The translations under genes and the position numbers were made by a program. Below the pieces are notes generated by a model. That model did not search any database and was not told the DNA's origin. It saw only the letters and a list, made by a program, of their open reading frames with translations. Shown here one piece after another: positions 37,609 to 47,712 of a stretch of 64,000 nt of DNA (positions are counted from its first letter, which is position 1; the number at the start of each line of letters is the position of its first letter). Origin of the DNA: Vibrio sp. RE88 (GTDB lineage Bacteria > Pseudomonadota > Gammaproteobacteria > Enterobacterales > Vibrionaceae); the NCBI RefSeq assembly GCF_013113835.1, contig NZ_VTYQ01000009.1, positions 62,001 through 126,000 on the forward strand, read 5' to 3'.

Positions 37609-38583
37609 TTATAAATCGTCGATGTAGCCCAATGAACGCAATGCACGTTCATCATCAGCCCAGCCAGATTTCACTTTAACCCACGTTTCCAGGTACACTT
37701 TACGACCGAAAAGTTCTTCCATGTCCAGACGTGCTTCACGGCCTATGGTCTTGATTTTCTCACCGCCTTTACCAATCACCATTTTCTTCTGGCCATTACG
37801 TTCAACCAGAATCAGTGCATTGATATGGAAGCCATCGGTTTCAGGGTTGTAATCAAAACGTTCAATTTCTACCGTCACCGAATATGGCAACTCTTCACCT
37901 GTGAAGCGCATGAGCTTCTCACGTACAATTTCCGACGCCATAAAGCGCTGAGAACGGTCAGTAACATACTCTTCTGGGAAGTGATGGGCCGCTTGAGGTA
38001 AGTGTTCACGTACATGCTTACGCAGAACATCGATATTTTTGCCCTGCTTCGCGGAGATAGGCACCACATCAACGAATTCCATCTTCTTCGACATGTCCAT
38101 CATGTGCAGCATAACGTCGTTACGATCTTGTACGTTATCGACTTTGTTGACACACAATACCACTGGGAAGTTCGACTTCTGCAGCTTAGTCAGCACCATT
38201 TCATCGTCTTTGGTCCAGTGAGTACCGTCAACAAGGAAAAACACTAGGTTCACATCACTCAATGATGAGTTGGCAGCGCGGTTCATTAAGCGGTTGATCG
38301 CACGCTTCTCTTCAATGTGAAGACCTGGAGTATCGACATAAATCGCCTGATAATCACCTTCTGTGTCGACACCCATAATGCGGTGACGTGTTGTTTGGGG
38401 CTTACGAGAAGTGATCGAAATTTTTTGCCCAAGAATTCGGTTCAGTAGCGTTGATTTGCCCACGTTTGGACGACCAACAATAGCAACAAAGCCACAATGT
38501 TGGTTTTCCGGTGAACTCACTTCTCCACTCGATGAGAAAAACGCATCGATGTCGAATTCGTTGTTATCTGTTGAATCAGTCAT
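37609..38583 (-). CDS. era: GTPase Era
   Basis: Era (324 aa) is an essential GTPase that binds the 3' end of 16S rRNA during small-subunit assembly. The GTPase domain shows G1 GRPNVGKSTLLN, the switch region ISITSRKPQTTRHR, G3 DTPGLH and G4 NKVD; the C-terminal KH domain carries VIGKGGEKIKTIG. It is about 20 residues longer at the N-terminus (acidic TDSTDNNEFDIDAFFSS) than E. coli Era, a common Vibrio feature. It overlaps rnc by 8 bp. Confidence 0.96.
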   Translation of the reverse strand: MTDSTDNNEFDIDAFFSSSGEVSSPENQHCGFVAIVGRPNVGKSTLLNRILGQKISITSRKPQTTRHRIMGVDTEGDYQAIYVDTPGLHIEEKRAINRLMNRAANSSLSDVNLVFFLVDGTHWTKDDEMVLTKLQKSNFPVVLCVNKVDNVQDRNDVMLHMMDMSKKMEFVDVVPISAKQGKNIDVLRKHVREHLPQAAHHFPEEYVTDRSQRFMASEIVREKLMRFTGEELPYSVTVEIERFDYNPETDGFHINALILVERNGQKKMVIGKGGEKIKTIGREARLDMEELFGRKVYLETWVKVKSGWADDERALRSLGYIDDL

Positions 38584-39253
38584 TGCTCAGTTGCTCTAGT
38601 GCTAGTTCCGCAGCCGCTTGTTCTGCCTTGCGGCGGCTGGTGCCTTTACCTATTACAGGCGATCCGACACCTGCGACTTCACACGACACAGTAAACTGCT
38701 GGTTGTGTGCTTCACCTTTAATATTAGTCACTGTATAGACAGGCAGTGGTTTTCTTCGTCCCTGCAGGAACTCTTGAAGACGCGTTTTAGGGTCTTTCTG
38801 AGAAACACCCGGTTGGATCGCTTCAAGGCGTTGCTTATACCAGCTAAGGATAATGCCACGCACCACTTCAATATCACTGTCTAGGTAGATTGCACCTATG
38901 ATAGCTTCAACAGCGTCAGCCAGAATTGAGTCACGACGGAAGCCGCCACTCTTCAATTCACCTGGACCTAATTTTAAGTGATCTCCTAGTTCGAATTCTC
39001 GACCTAGCTCCGCCAGCGTATTACCACGAACAAGTGTCGCGCGCATACGGCTCATGTCCCCTTCATTCACTTTCGGGAAACGGTGATAAAGATCGTCAGC
39101 AATGACAAAACTTAAAATTGAATCGCCCAGAAACTCAAGACGCTCATTATGTTTTCCATGAGCACTGCGGTGAGTCAGCGCTAAGTTAATAAGCTCTGCA
39201 TCATTGAACTGATAGCCGAGCTTTTTCTCTAGTTTGGCAATAGGAGAATTCAT
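38576..39253 (-). CDS. rnc: Ribonuclease III
   Basis: RNase III (225 aa) cleaves double-stranded RNA in rRNA and mRNA processing. The catalytic domain has the signature HNERLEFLGDSILSFV, with Glu and Asp metal ligands, and DAVEAIIGAIYLDS. The C-terminal dsRBD (about 155-225) includes VSCEVAGVGSPVIGKGTSRRKAEQAAAELAL. It lies between lepB and era as in E. coli (lepA-lepB-rnc-era). Confidence 0.97.
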   Translation of the reverse strand: MNSPIAKLEKKLGYQFNDAELINLALTHRSAHGKHNERLEFLGDSILSFVIADDLYHRFPKVNEGDMSRMRATLVRGNTLAELGREFELGDHLKLGPGELKSGGFRRDSILADAVEAIIGAIYLDSDIEVVRGIILSWYKQRLEAIQPGVSQKDPKTRLQEFLQGRRKPLPVYTVTNIKGEAHNQQFTVSCEVAGVGSPVIGKGTSRRKAEQAAAELALEQLSND

Positions 39254-39335
39254 GCTCTCTCAATAAATTATTTTTCATTCTCTATAGTTGAGTTGACGCA
39301 GCCAATACGGCTGCGACATCAAATATAACGAGAAA

Positions 39336-40232
39336 TTAGTTAATACCACCGATGCGGTTAAACCTAACACCAGTTGGAATCCATGATGGTAAGAAGCTAT
39401 CTGCACTGCGTTCGAACTCGAAGCTGATCCAAATACCAACCGCTTTACCAACCAGATTCGCCTCTGGAACAAAGCCCCAGTAGCGGCTGTCTGCACTATT
39501 GTCACGGTTATCCCCCATCACAAAGTACTGACCTTCTGGCACAACCCACTCATTAACACCACCACGCGGCTGATAAGCCGACACGCGATCGCGGCGTAAT
39601 GGGTTCACCAAAATTTGGTGTTCAACTTCACCCAGTTTTTCATTCAGTTGAACCAGTGGCACGCCATCTTGAATAAATGGACTTTCTTCCACATTCGACA
39701 ACGGCACCTGAATACATTGGCTTTCGCCTTTAGGTTGAACACACACTTCTTTCTTGCTGCTGTAACGCACCGTATCACCCGGTAGGCCAACAACGCGCTT
39801 GATGTAGTCAATGTTTGGCTGAGGTGGATATTTGAATACCACGATGTCACCACGCTCTGGCTTACCCGTTTCAACCAGTTGTGTACGCCACACTGGGTCT
39901 TTCAGACCGTATGCGTATTTCTCAACCAGAATAAAATCTCCAACCAGTAATGTCGGCATCATTGAGCCTGAAGGGATTTGGAACGGTTCGTAGATAAACG
40001 AGCGCAATACCAAAACAGCCGCAATGACAGGGAAAATTGAAACACTGTTTTCAATCCACCACGGTTGCTTTTCCACTTGTTCGGCAGTCGCAGTATCCAG
40101 TCCGTTTGTCTGAGCCTCAACTGCAGCGAGTTTAGTCTGACGTTTCTTCGCAAACACCAGCTTTTCCAGCACCCAAACAATACCAGTGACCAGAGTGATA
40201 ATAACCAAGATCAGTGAAAATGCATTTGCCAT
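39336..40232 (-). CDS. lepB: Signal peptidase I
   Basis: LepB (298 aa) removes signal peptides from exported proteins. An N-terminal membrane span is followed by a charged cytoplasmic loop and a second span (WIENSVSIFPVIAAVLVLRSFIYEPFQIP). The catalytic Ser is in PSGSMMPTLLVGDF and the catalytic Lys in DYIKRVVGLPGD; the late motif GDNRDNSADSRYWG is also present. The gap from lepA (88 bp) contains a GTGAAAG / CTTTCAC hairpin. It is part of lepA-lepB-rnc-era. Confidence 0.97.
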   Translation of the reverse strand: MANAFSLILVIITLVTGIVWVLEKLVFAKKRQTKLAAVEAQTNGLDTATAEQVEKQPWWIENSVSIFPVIAAVLVLRSFIYEPFQIPSGSMMPTLLVGDFILVEKYAYGLKDPVWRTQLVETGKPERGDIVVFKYPPQPNIDYIKRVVGLPGDTVRYSSKKEVCVQPKGESQCIQVPLSNVEESPFIQDGVPLVQLNEKLGEVEHQILVNPLRRDRVSAYQPRGGVNEWVVPEGQYFVMGDNRDNSADSRYWGFVPEANLVGKAVGIWISFEFERSADSFLPSWIPTGVRFNRIGGIN

Positions 40233-40320
40233 TGACTTCCCTTACCTCAAAAATACGAAAGTGAAAGAGCCGAAACCCTTTCACTTAACAAGTTCTTATA
40301 TTGAGTCGTTACCCAACAAA

Positions 40321-42114
<1,794 letters not shown>

Positions 42115-42219
42115 GATTTGGTGTGACTAAACTCTTTAAAATAGGGACATAAGAAAGCCGTCTTGTGACGGCGTTTCAATCAAGTTGGCAGATTCTACCC
42201 AATTTCTGTGCACTTCGCA

Positions 42220-42690
42220 CTAGCTAATTGGATCTCCCAAAACCCGAAGTAATATGACTTCTCGCAGCGACTGGCGTTCAAAATTAACGGCCAGACTTTT
42301 TGCGCCATAAATGCCTGCCACAGTAAAGATAGCAGATGTCAGGATAGCAATACCCTCGCCAAGACCAAACGCAGGCGCTAATAGCCACTGTCCAACCACA
42401 GCGCCTAGGATCATGGCAAACAACGGGACTAAATAAACCACCGCGGCCGATTGCAGCAGGCTTTTTTCCGGTAAGCCGATTTCCACCACCTGGCCTTCTT
42501 TAACCCGTTTGCTGGTCACTAGGTGCCAGTGCAGAGACTTGTTCCCCACCGCTTTCGAGACAATGCCGGTACCACAGCTTTTTTGCGACGAGCAACTGCT
42601 GCAGCTGGTTTGCTGTTCACAACTCAGCTCCACATCATAGCCCTTAGACCCTGATTTCACTGCAGATACTGTCGCTAAAGCGGTCATCAT
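42220..42690 (-). CDS. rseC: RseC, SoxR-reducing / positive sigma-E regulator
   Basis: RseC (156 aa) is an inner-membrane protein, part of the complex that reduces SoxR in E. coli and last in the rpoE operon. It has a cysteine-rich N-terminal cluster (CEQQTSCSSCSSQKSCG), a central region and two membrane spans (about 75-95 and 103-123). Its start overlaps the rseB stop by 4 bp. How it affects sigma-E in Vibrio is not known from sequence. Confidence 0.92.
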   Translation of the reverse strand: MMTALATVSAVKSGSKGYDVELSCEQQTSCSSCSSQKSCGTGIVSKAVGNKSLHWHLVTSKRVKEGQVVEIGLPEKSLLQSAAVVYLVPLFAMILGAVVGQWLLAPAFGLGEGIAILTSAIFTVAGIYGAKSLAVNFERQSLREVILLRVLGDPIS

Positions 42691-43652
42691 TGCGTGGCAC
42701 TCGCTTGTTTATTGATGGTGACCGATTGAGCAATTCGCTTAGCGGTTGCAGGCGGAATATCTCCGATCACAGAGATCTCTTTGTCACCTTTTACGAAGCT
42801 GTGAAGTGTACGGCGCCCTTGACGAACCAGCTGACCTTTAAGTGAGTAATTGTCACTCTCAGACACATAGATGGAAAAACTAAACAGACCATCAGTGTAC
42901 ATCTGGGTTTCGACCATGCGGTTAGTATTCGCCATTCGATAACGGTTCAACTCTTTGGATTCAAACCCTTTCGGAATCCAGCCGACCGTCCAAAAGCTTT
43001 TCTCTAGTTCGCCTTTTGGCAGAGACAGTACATCGGGCAATTTAACGGTGTTCAAACCGCTAAGAATATCGGAAATCTGATCGTTGACGCTATAGGAAAT
43101 GGTGCGGAACTGTTCCAACACTTCGCCATCACGATCAACCAGATCAGCTCTTAGTGGAAGCTTAGTTTGCTCATCGATCCACAGGATATAGGAATAGCGT
43201 AACCCGTCTTTCGGAGCAATTCTCAATACTTGACAAGCCGCGCCCGCTTCACGCGCTCGACCGACTTGAATAAAGTCGTAAATCTCACTCAGCTCATCAA
43301 CATTAGAATTTAGAAGCGGGATAGTCGGAGCAACCATGTTACCGGACTCAATGGTAAACGGCTCAACACCAGGCTCAATGTAACTGACCTCATCACCTCG
43401 GCGAATCACTTCACGTACAGGTCCACTTAGGTAAACAAGGTGAGCGAGTTGCTGATCTTCGCTGCGAGCGTGGCGATACAGCAAAGGTTCGATGCTGTTT
43501 TTCTTAATCAGGATATAAGACAGTTCATAATTGAGATGCTGACTGGCTTCGTTCATTTGATGCAACAAAGCCTCTGCAGGTTTTTCTTCTGCAAAGGCTA
43601 GTGGCGAACTCAAACTGAACAGTGTCAGCGCACTGATCAGAAATTTTCTCAT
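42687..43652 (-). CDS. rseB: RseB, periplasmic sigma-E regulator
   Basis: RseB (321 aa) binds RseA in the periplasm, shields it from DegS and senses mislocalised LPS or lipoprotein. It has a signal peptide (MRKFLISALTLFSLSSPLAFA) and the MucB/RseB fold: an N-terminal lipid-binding half with HYELSYI-like strands (LNYELSYILIKKNSIEPLLYRHA) and a C-terminal domain (about 215-310; FWTVGWIPKGFES). It overlaps rseA and rseC by 4 bp each, showing tight coupling. Confidence 0.94.
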   Translation of the reverse strand: MRKFLISALTLFSLSSPLAFAEEKPAEALLHQMNEASQHLNYELSYILIKKNSIEPLLYRHARSEDQQLAHLVYLSGPVREVIRRGDEVSYIEPGVEPFTIESGNMVAPTIPLLNSNVDELSEIYDFIQVGRAREAGAACQVLRIAPKDGLRYSYILWIDEQTKLPLRADLVDRDGEVLEQFRTISYSVNDQISDILSGLNTVKLPDVLSLPKGELEKSFWTVGWIPKGFESKELNRYRMANTNRMVETQMYTDGLFSFSIYVSESDNYSLKGQLVRQGRRTLHSFVKGDKEISVIGDIPPATAKRIAQSVTINKQASATQ

Positions 43653-44278
43653 TCAACTACCGTTTCTGGGTTGTCATTATGCTCTACAGCGTTATCGCTA
43701 TTGAGGCGAAGCTGTAATTCATAGTCTTGAAGCATGGCGTTAATTCGACGGCGCTGCTCCTGCACGTTAGTCTCACTTGACGCTGTTGGCTGTTCCACCG
43801 AAGAACGTGTCAAGCTCACTGGTTCAGCACTGCCAGCAAATGGAATCGTCTGCAGAACAGGCAATTGCTCCGTTTCCGGTTGGCTAGGGTCGCTACCACC
43901 ATATTGTTGTACGCCTAAGATCACAGCGAGTGACACACACGCGGCAACCGCCACCTGACCAAATTGGCTGAGCCAAGCTGGCAACTGACGACGCGCTTGA
44001 GAAGGCGTCGGCTGCGCTTCTATGCGTTGTTCATTAATGTCGGCAATCTTGCCAGAGGTGAACGTTGAATGCGCGGGCTCATCTTCTAGCGCAAGTGCAA
44101 CGCTGTCTGCAATGTTCCACTCCGGTTTCTCCGGTGCTTCACCTCGCATCACATCACCAATTAAATGGTAATTTTTCCAGGTTTGTAGGCTAGCTTGGTC
44201 TTGCTCTAATTCACCGATTAAAGCCTTATCGACCATCTCTCCATCCATGAGTGCTGAAAGTTTCTCTTTGTCAGCCAT
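43649..44278 (-). CDS. rseA: RseA, anti-sigma-E factor
   Basis: RseA (209 aa from this start) holds RpoE at the membrane until envelope stress triggers its cleavage. The N-terminal anti-sigma domain starts MADKEKLSALMDGEMVD and includes WKNYHLIGDVMRGE; a membrane span follows (about 98-117, FGQVAVAACVSLAVILGVQQYG) and then a periplasmic tail. ATG 44278 is preferred because GGTGA lies 8 bp upstream and it gives the family N-terminus; ATG 44290 is also in frame. It lies 26 bp after rpoE. Confidence 0.95.
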   Translation of the reverse strand: MADKEKLSALMDGEMVDKALIGELEQDQASLQTWKNYHLIGDVMRGEAPEKPEWNIADSVALALEDEPAHSTFTSGKIADINEQRIEAQPTPSQARRQLPAWLSQFGQVAVAACVSLAVILGVQQYGGSDPSQPETEQLPVLQTIPFAGSAEPVSLTRSSVEQPTASSETNVQEQRRRINAMLQDYELQLRLNSDNAVEHNDNPETVVE

Positions 44279-44304
44279 TCTTTTCACCATTAACGTTACT
44301 GGTA

Positions 44305-44883
44305 CTAGCGTTGCAAAAGGGGTTGAATCTTTTTCTCAACCGCTTCACGAGCTCGGAAGATACGCGAGCGCACCGTTCCAACAGGACAATCCATCACCGC
44401 AGCGATTTCTTCGTAACTCAAGCCATCAAGCTCGCGCAACGTCATTGCGGTTTTTAAGTCATCAGGTAGTGCTTCGATCGCACTAAAAACTACTTGCTTC
44501 AATTCCTTGGACAACGTTAAGTTCTCAGGGTTCGAAATTTCTTTTAATGCACTACCAGTTTCGTAATATTCAGCTTCTTCAGTATCCACATCTTGCGCAG
44601 GCGGTCTACGACCCTGAGCGACGATGTGGTTTTTCGCAGTATTAACAGCGATTCGATATAACCAAGTATAGAAGGCACTTTCGCCACGAAAACTTGGTAT
44701 AGCGCGATACGCTTTAATAAATGCTTCTTGTGCTACGTCAGGTACATCCCCCGGATTATTGACGTAGCGAGAAATAAGATTACATACTTTATTTTGGTAT
44801 TTAGTGACCAACAAATTAAATGCTTGCTTATCTCCATTCTGAACTCGCTCAATTAACACTTGATCGGTCAGCTGCTCGTTCAT
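44305..44883 (-). CDS. rpoE: RNA polymerase sigma-E factor
   Basis: RpoE (192 aa) is the ECF sigma factor for envelope stress. Region 2 contains NPGDVPDVAQEAFIKAYRAIPSFRGESAFYTWLYRIAVNTAKN and region 4 LDGLSYEEIAAVMDCPVGTVRSRIFRARE. It is first in rpoE-rseABC. A sequence matching a sigma-E promoter lies upstream (44984-45010), consistent with autoregulation. GGAG is 15 bp before the ATG. Confidence 0.98.
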   Translation of the reverse strand: MNEQLTDQVLIERVQNGDKQAFNLLVTKYQNKVCNLISRYVNNPGDVPDVAQEAFIKAYRAIPSFRGESAFYTWLYRIAVNTAKNHIVAQGRRPPAQDVDTEEAEYYETGSALKEISNPENLTLSKELKQVVFSAIEALPDDLKTAMTLRELDGLSYEEIAAVMDCPVGTVRSRIFRAREAVEKKIQPLLQR

Positions 44884-44983
44884 TCGAGCGGGTACTCCTA
44901 TTGTTATTAACCCCTATCTTGTCAGATATGAGCATTAATTATGCAAAATGTAGTATTGACACCACTGCTTACTTGAGCACTAT

Positions 44984-45010
44984 TGTGACTCAGTAATGAA
45001 TATAAAGTTC
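44984..45010 (-). promoter_or_regulatory. Probable sigma-E promoter of rpoE operon
   Basis: GAACTT (45010-45005), a 16-bp spacer, then TCACA (44988-44984) preceded by G on the - strand. It fits the sigma-E pattern GAACTT-N16-gTCnnA and lies about 100 bp before the rpoE ATG. Confidence 0.6.
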
Positions 45011-45124
45011 AAACTTTCTTCGAATTTTATTTGAGAAGTGATGGACCAGTAACTTCTGTTCCAGATTGTGGGGACGAAAGAGTTCAAAAGCAATGTTATT
45101 TACGAAGAATTGCATTCACTCCAG

Positions 45125-45203
45125 TGCTACTATAGTGAGCTAACTCTGGTATTTTCAGAGTCCATATTGCAATTTTAAATTGATTTAAGAGCGGGAACGC
45201 TCT
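45125..45203 (+). promoter_or_regulatory. Candidate nadB promoter and leader hairpins
   Basis: An extended -10 element TGC-TACTAT occurs at 45125-45133. Two small hairpins lie in the putative leader: ACTCTG / CAGAGT near 45145-45162 and AGAGCG-GGAA-CGCTCT at 45188-45203. No NadR operator was recognised. Together with the sigma-E promoter, this is what the rpoE-nadB gap (383 bp) holds. Confidence 0.35.
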
Positions 45204-45266
45204 GTAGCTGACGCTAAAAAGTTGGATTGGCGCCAGTACAACTTAACTCGGGAATTTAAAAGTTTT

Positions 45267-46883
45267 ATGAACGCAAACCGTGAACATCAATGTGATGTGT
45301 TAGTGGTGGGTAGTGGCGCAGCCGGTCTGTCGTTAGCGTTACGTGTCGCGGAATATGGCAAAGTCATTGTATTGAGTAAGGGGCCGAGAAGCGAAGGCGC
45401 TACATATTACGCTCAAGGTGGTATTGCCGCTGTTTTTGACGAGTCAGACAGTATTGAATCGCATGTAGAAGACACACTAATAGCTGGCGCTGGCCTGTGC
45501 GAGCAAGAAACCGTTGAGTTTATCGCTGAAAATGCCAAAGAGTGTGTCCAGTGGCTGATCGATGGTGGGGTCCCATTTGATCGTGAAGATGGTGACAGTG
45601 ACGAAAAACCTCGTTACCACCTGACGCGTGAAGGGGGTCATAGCCACCGTCGAATTTTGCATGCCGCGGATGCTACCGGTATGGCCATGCAAACGTCCTT
45701 GCAAGATAACGCTCACAACCACCCAAATATCACGGTACTAGAGCGACACAACGCACTCGATCTAATCTGCGAAGATAAAGTCGGTGGCGACAGCAAGAAA
45801 ATTGTCGGCGCTTATATCTGGAACCGAAACCAAGAACACGTTGAAACGGTTCGAGCCAAGTTTGTGGTACTGGCAACAGGTGGCGCGTCTAAGGTTTATC
45901 AGTACACCTCTAACCCTGACGTTTCCTCTGGTGATGGTATTGCAATTGCGTGGCGAGCGGGCTGCCGAGTCGCGAATATGGAGTTCAACCAATTTCATCC
46001 AACTTGCCTGTATCACCCTGAAGCGAGAAACTTCCTGCTCACCGAAGCTCTGCGTGGTGAAGGCGCTTACCTGCGTCGTCCGGATGGCACTCGCTTTATG
46101 CCAGACTTTGATGAGAGAGAAGAATTGGCTCCTCGTGATGTCGTCGCACGTGCGATTGACTTTGAAATGAAACGCCTTGGGGCTGACTGTATGTATTTGG
46201 ACATCAGCCACAAGCCAGCAGATTTCATCGAGAAGCACTTCCCGACCATCTACACACGCCTGATGGACCTTGGCATCGACATGACCAAGGAGCCAATTCC
46301 GGTTGTACCTGCGGCCCACTACACCTGCGGTGGCGTAATGGTCAATAAGCAAGGTGAAACGGATCTGTCTCAACTCTATGCCATTGGCGAAGTGAGTTAT
46401 ACCGGGTTGCATGGCGCCAACCGAATGGCATCGAACTCATTACTAGAGTGTGTTGTTTATGCGTGGTCAGCGGCCAATGATATTATCCGTCGAATGGATA
46501 CTGCCGAACTTCCTCCTTCTCTTCCAGCATGGGACGAAAGTCAGGTTAGCTGTTCTGATGAAGAGGTTGTGATTCAGCACAACTGGCACGAATTGCGTCT
46601 GTTCATGTGGGACTACATGGGAATTGTTCGTACCGATAAGCGCCTAGAACGCGCGCTACGTCGTATTCAGTTGCTACAACAGGAAACGCACGAGTACTAC
46701 AGTAACTTCAAGGTTTCGAATAACTTACTTGAGCTACGTAACCTACTTCAAGTCGCGGAACTGATGGTGCGTTGTGCAATGGAACGCAAGGAAAGCCGCG
46801 GTTTACACTACACACTCGATTATCCGGAGCTCGCCCCAGACAGCGGCCCCACCATCCTTGAACCAGAGAAAATCGATTCTTAA
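45267..46883 (+). CDS. nadB: L-aspartate oxidase
   Basis: NadB (538 aa) oxidises L-aspartate to iminoaspartate, first step of NAD synthesis. The FAD-binding start reads CDVLVVGSGAAGLSLALRVAEYG; family segments YYAQGGIAAVFD, EGGHSHRRILHAADATG, HPTCLYHPE and GLHGANRMASNSLLECVVY match. ATG 45267 (MNANREHQCDVLV) gives the usual N-terminus; the frame is open to a TTG at 45222. No strong ribosome site is visible. It is divergent from rpoE as in E. coli. Confidence 0.97.
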   Translation: MNANREHQCDVLVVGSGAAGLSLALRVAEYGKVIVLSKGPRSEGATYYAQGGIAAVFDESDSIESHVEDTLIAGAGLCEQETVEFIAENAKECVQWLIDGGVPFDREDGDSDEKPRYHLTREGGHSHRRILHAADATGMAMQTSLQDNAHNHPNITVLERHNALDLICEDKVGGDSKKIVGAYIWNRNQEHVETVRAKFVVLATGGASKVYQYTSNPDVSSGDGIAIAWRAGCRVANMEFNQFHPTCLYHPEARNFLLTEALRGEGAYLRRPDGTRFMPDFDEREELAPRDVVARAIDFEMKRLGADCMYLDISHKPADFIEKHFPTIYTRLMDLGIDMTKEPIPVVPAAHYTCGGVMVNKQGETDLSQLYAIGEVSYTGLHGANRMASNSLLECVVYAWSAANDIIRRMDTAELPPSLPAWDESQVSCSDEEVVIQHNWHELRLFMWDYMGIVRTDKRLERALRRIQLLQQETHEYYSNFKVSNNLLELRNLLQVAELMVRCAMERKESRGLHYTLDYPELAPDSGPTILEPEKIDS

Positions 46884-46888
46884 TAATT

Positions 46889-46913
46889 AAAGGGAGCTTA
46901 ATGCTCCCTTTTT
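46889..46913. terminator. Terminator shared by nadB and ygfX
   Basis: Stem AAAGGGAGC / GCTCCCTTT with a five-base loop, followed by extra T on the + strand. The loop and right arm hold the last codons and stop of ygfX on the other strand. Confidence 0.85.
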
Positions 46914-47305
46914 AACATCACCAATAACTGCCGATAGTGCTCTTCCTTAACACTGTCTCGCCAAATCACTCTCTTACGGCCGCCTTTAGGCCAGATCAAT
47001 ATTCCGAACCCGGCTAAGCTCAAAACACTTCTTTGTATCTCGATGGGTTCACCATCCATTTCGCAGGAATCCGCAGAAGAGAAAACTAAGCCCCCTTGCA
47101 TCGGCTCAGCAAGCCAGTTTGTTTGGCTGTGGTATTTAAGGAGTAACGCCACTGTAAAAACAGTCGCCGTTAGAGGGAGTTCGGAAGTAATCAAAAAACA
47201 ACAGGCCAACATCAGGAAACTGATGTTGGCCTGTTGTGAAACGAATGAAGTTGAGGCGAAAAGCCTAACGCACTTTACTGAGGTTGTGGGCAACAATCTT
47301 GTCAA
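46898..47305 (-). CDS. ygfX: YgfX/CptA-like membrane protein (start uncertain)
   Basis: The product resembles YgfX (CptA), a small inner-membrane protein encoded after sdhE: two hydrophobic segments (SFLMLACCFLITSELPL and TATVFTVALLL), then a soluble part with MDGEPIEIQ, SLAGFGILIW and GRKRVIWRDSVKEEHYRQLLVMLKRE. In E. coli YgfX has been reported to affect cytoskeletal proteins and to pair with YgfY/SdhE. The start is unclear: the frame opens at a TTG inside sdhE (47305), while the first ATG (47212) lies within the 3' arm of a strong hairpin (47199-47236). Expression may depend on read-through. Confidence 0.65.
   Translation of the reverse strand: MTRLLPTTSVKCVRLFASTSFVSQQANISFLMLACCFLITSELPLTATVFTVALLLKYHSQTNWLAEPMQGGLVFSSADSCEMDGEPIEIQRSVLSLAGFGILIWPKGGRKRVIWRDSVKEEHYRQLLVMLKREH
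47193..47236 (-). terminator. Strong hairpin/terminator after sdhE, inside the ygfX frame
   Basis: A perfect 17-bp stem (CAACAGGCCAACATCAG and its complement) is capped by a TTTC loop on the - strand and followed by UUUUUU. It starts 28 bp after the sdhE stop and overlaps the ygfX reading frame. Confidence 0.88.
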
Positions 47306-47525
47306 CCATAGAAGCGTGACCTAAGTTTTCACTGCGACCGTGGCCCATAATCCAAGTAAACAAGTCTGGGTCATCACATTCAAGCAGAGACACAAAGTCA
47401 CGCTGCTCATTGTCTTTCAATTCTTCAAAGCACTCTTCAAAGAAAGGCATAATGACAACATCCAGTTCCAGCATTCCGCGGCGACACGCCCATTTAATTC
47501 GCGCTTTTTCTTCGGTGGTGTACAT
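47265..47525 (-). CDS. sdhE: SdhE, FAD assembly factor (YgfY/CptB)
   Basis: SdhE (86 aa) promotes covalent attachment of FAD to succinate dehydrogenase and fumarate reductase flavoprotein subunits. The family signature RRGMLELD (RGxxE, about 16-23) is intact, followed by the helical FFEECFEELKDNEQRDFVSLLECDDPDLFTWIMG. The same protein was described as CptB/YgfY. It is followed immediately by a strong terminator and the ygfX frame, and is divergent from ygfZ. Confidence 0.95.
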   Translation of the reverse strand: MYTTEEKARIKWACRRGMLELDVVIMPFFEECFEELKDNEQRDFVSLLECDDPDLFTWIMGHGRSENLGHASMVDKIVAHNLSKVR

Positions 47526-47712
47526 TCTAATTCCTCACCTGTTCGGTTGTTTGCGCCGAGTGTAACAATCAAAATTGCCCACAACTACTAACTCAGTCAC
47601 ACTCCCGAGCTAGCTAACACATTTACGGCATAAATCCATACAGCTGAAAGGTTGTTTCCGTTAGTGCTTAAGCGCTAACATAGCGCTATTCGATAGCATT
47701 CAGGTAAACATC

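Noticed and set aside
45762..46412. 216-codon frame antisense to nadB
   Set aside because: It is entirely inside nadB and reads as the mirror of conserved nadB codons.
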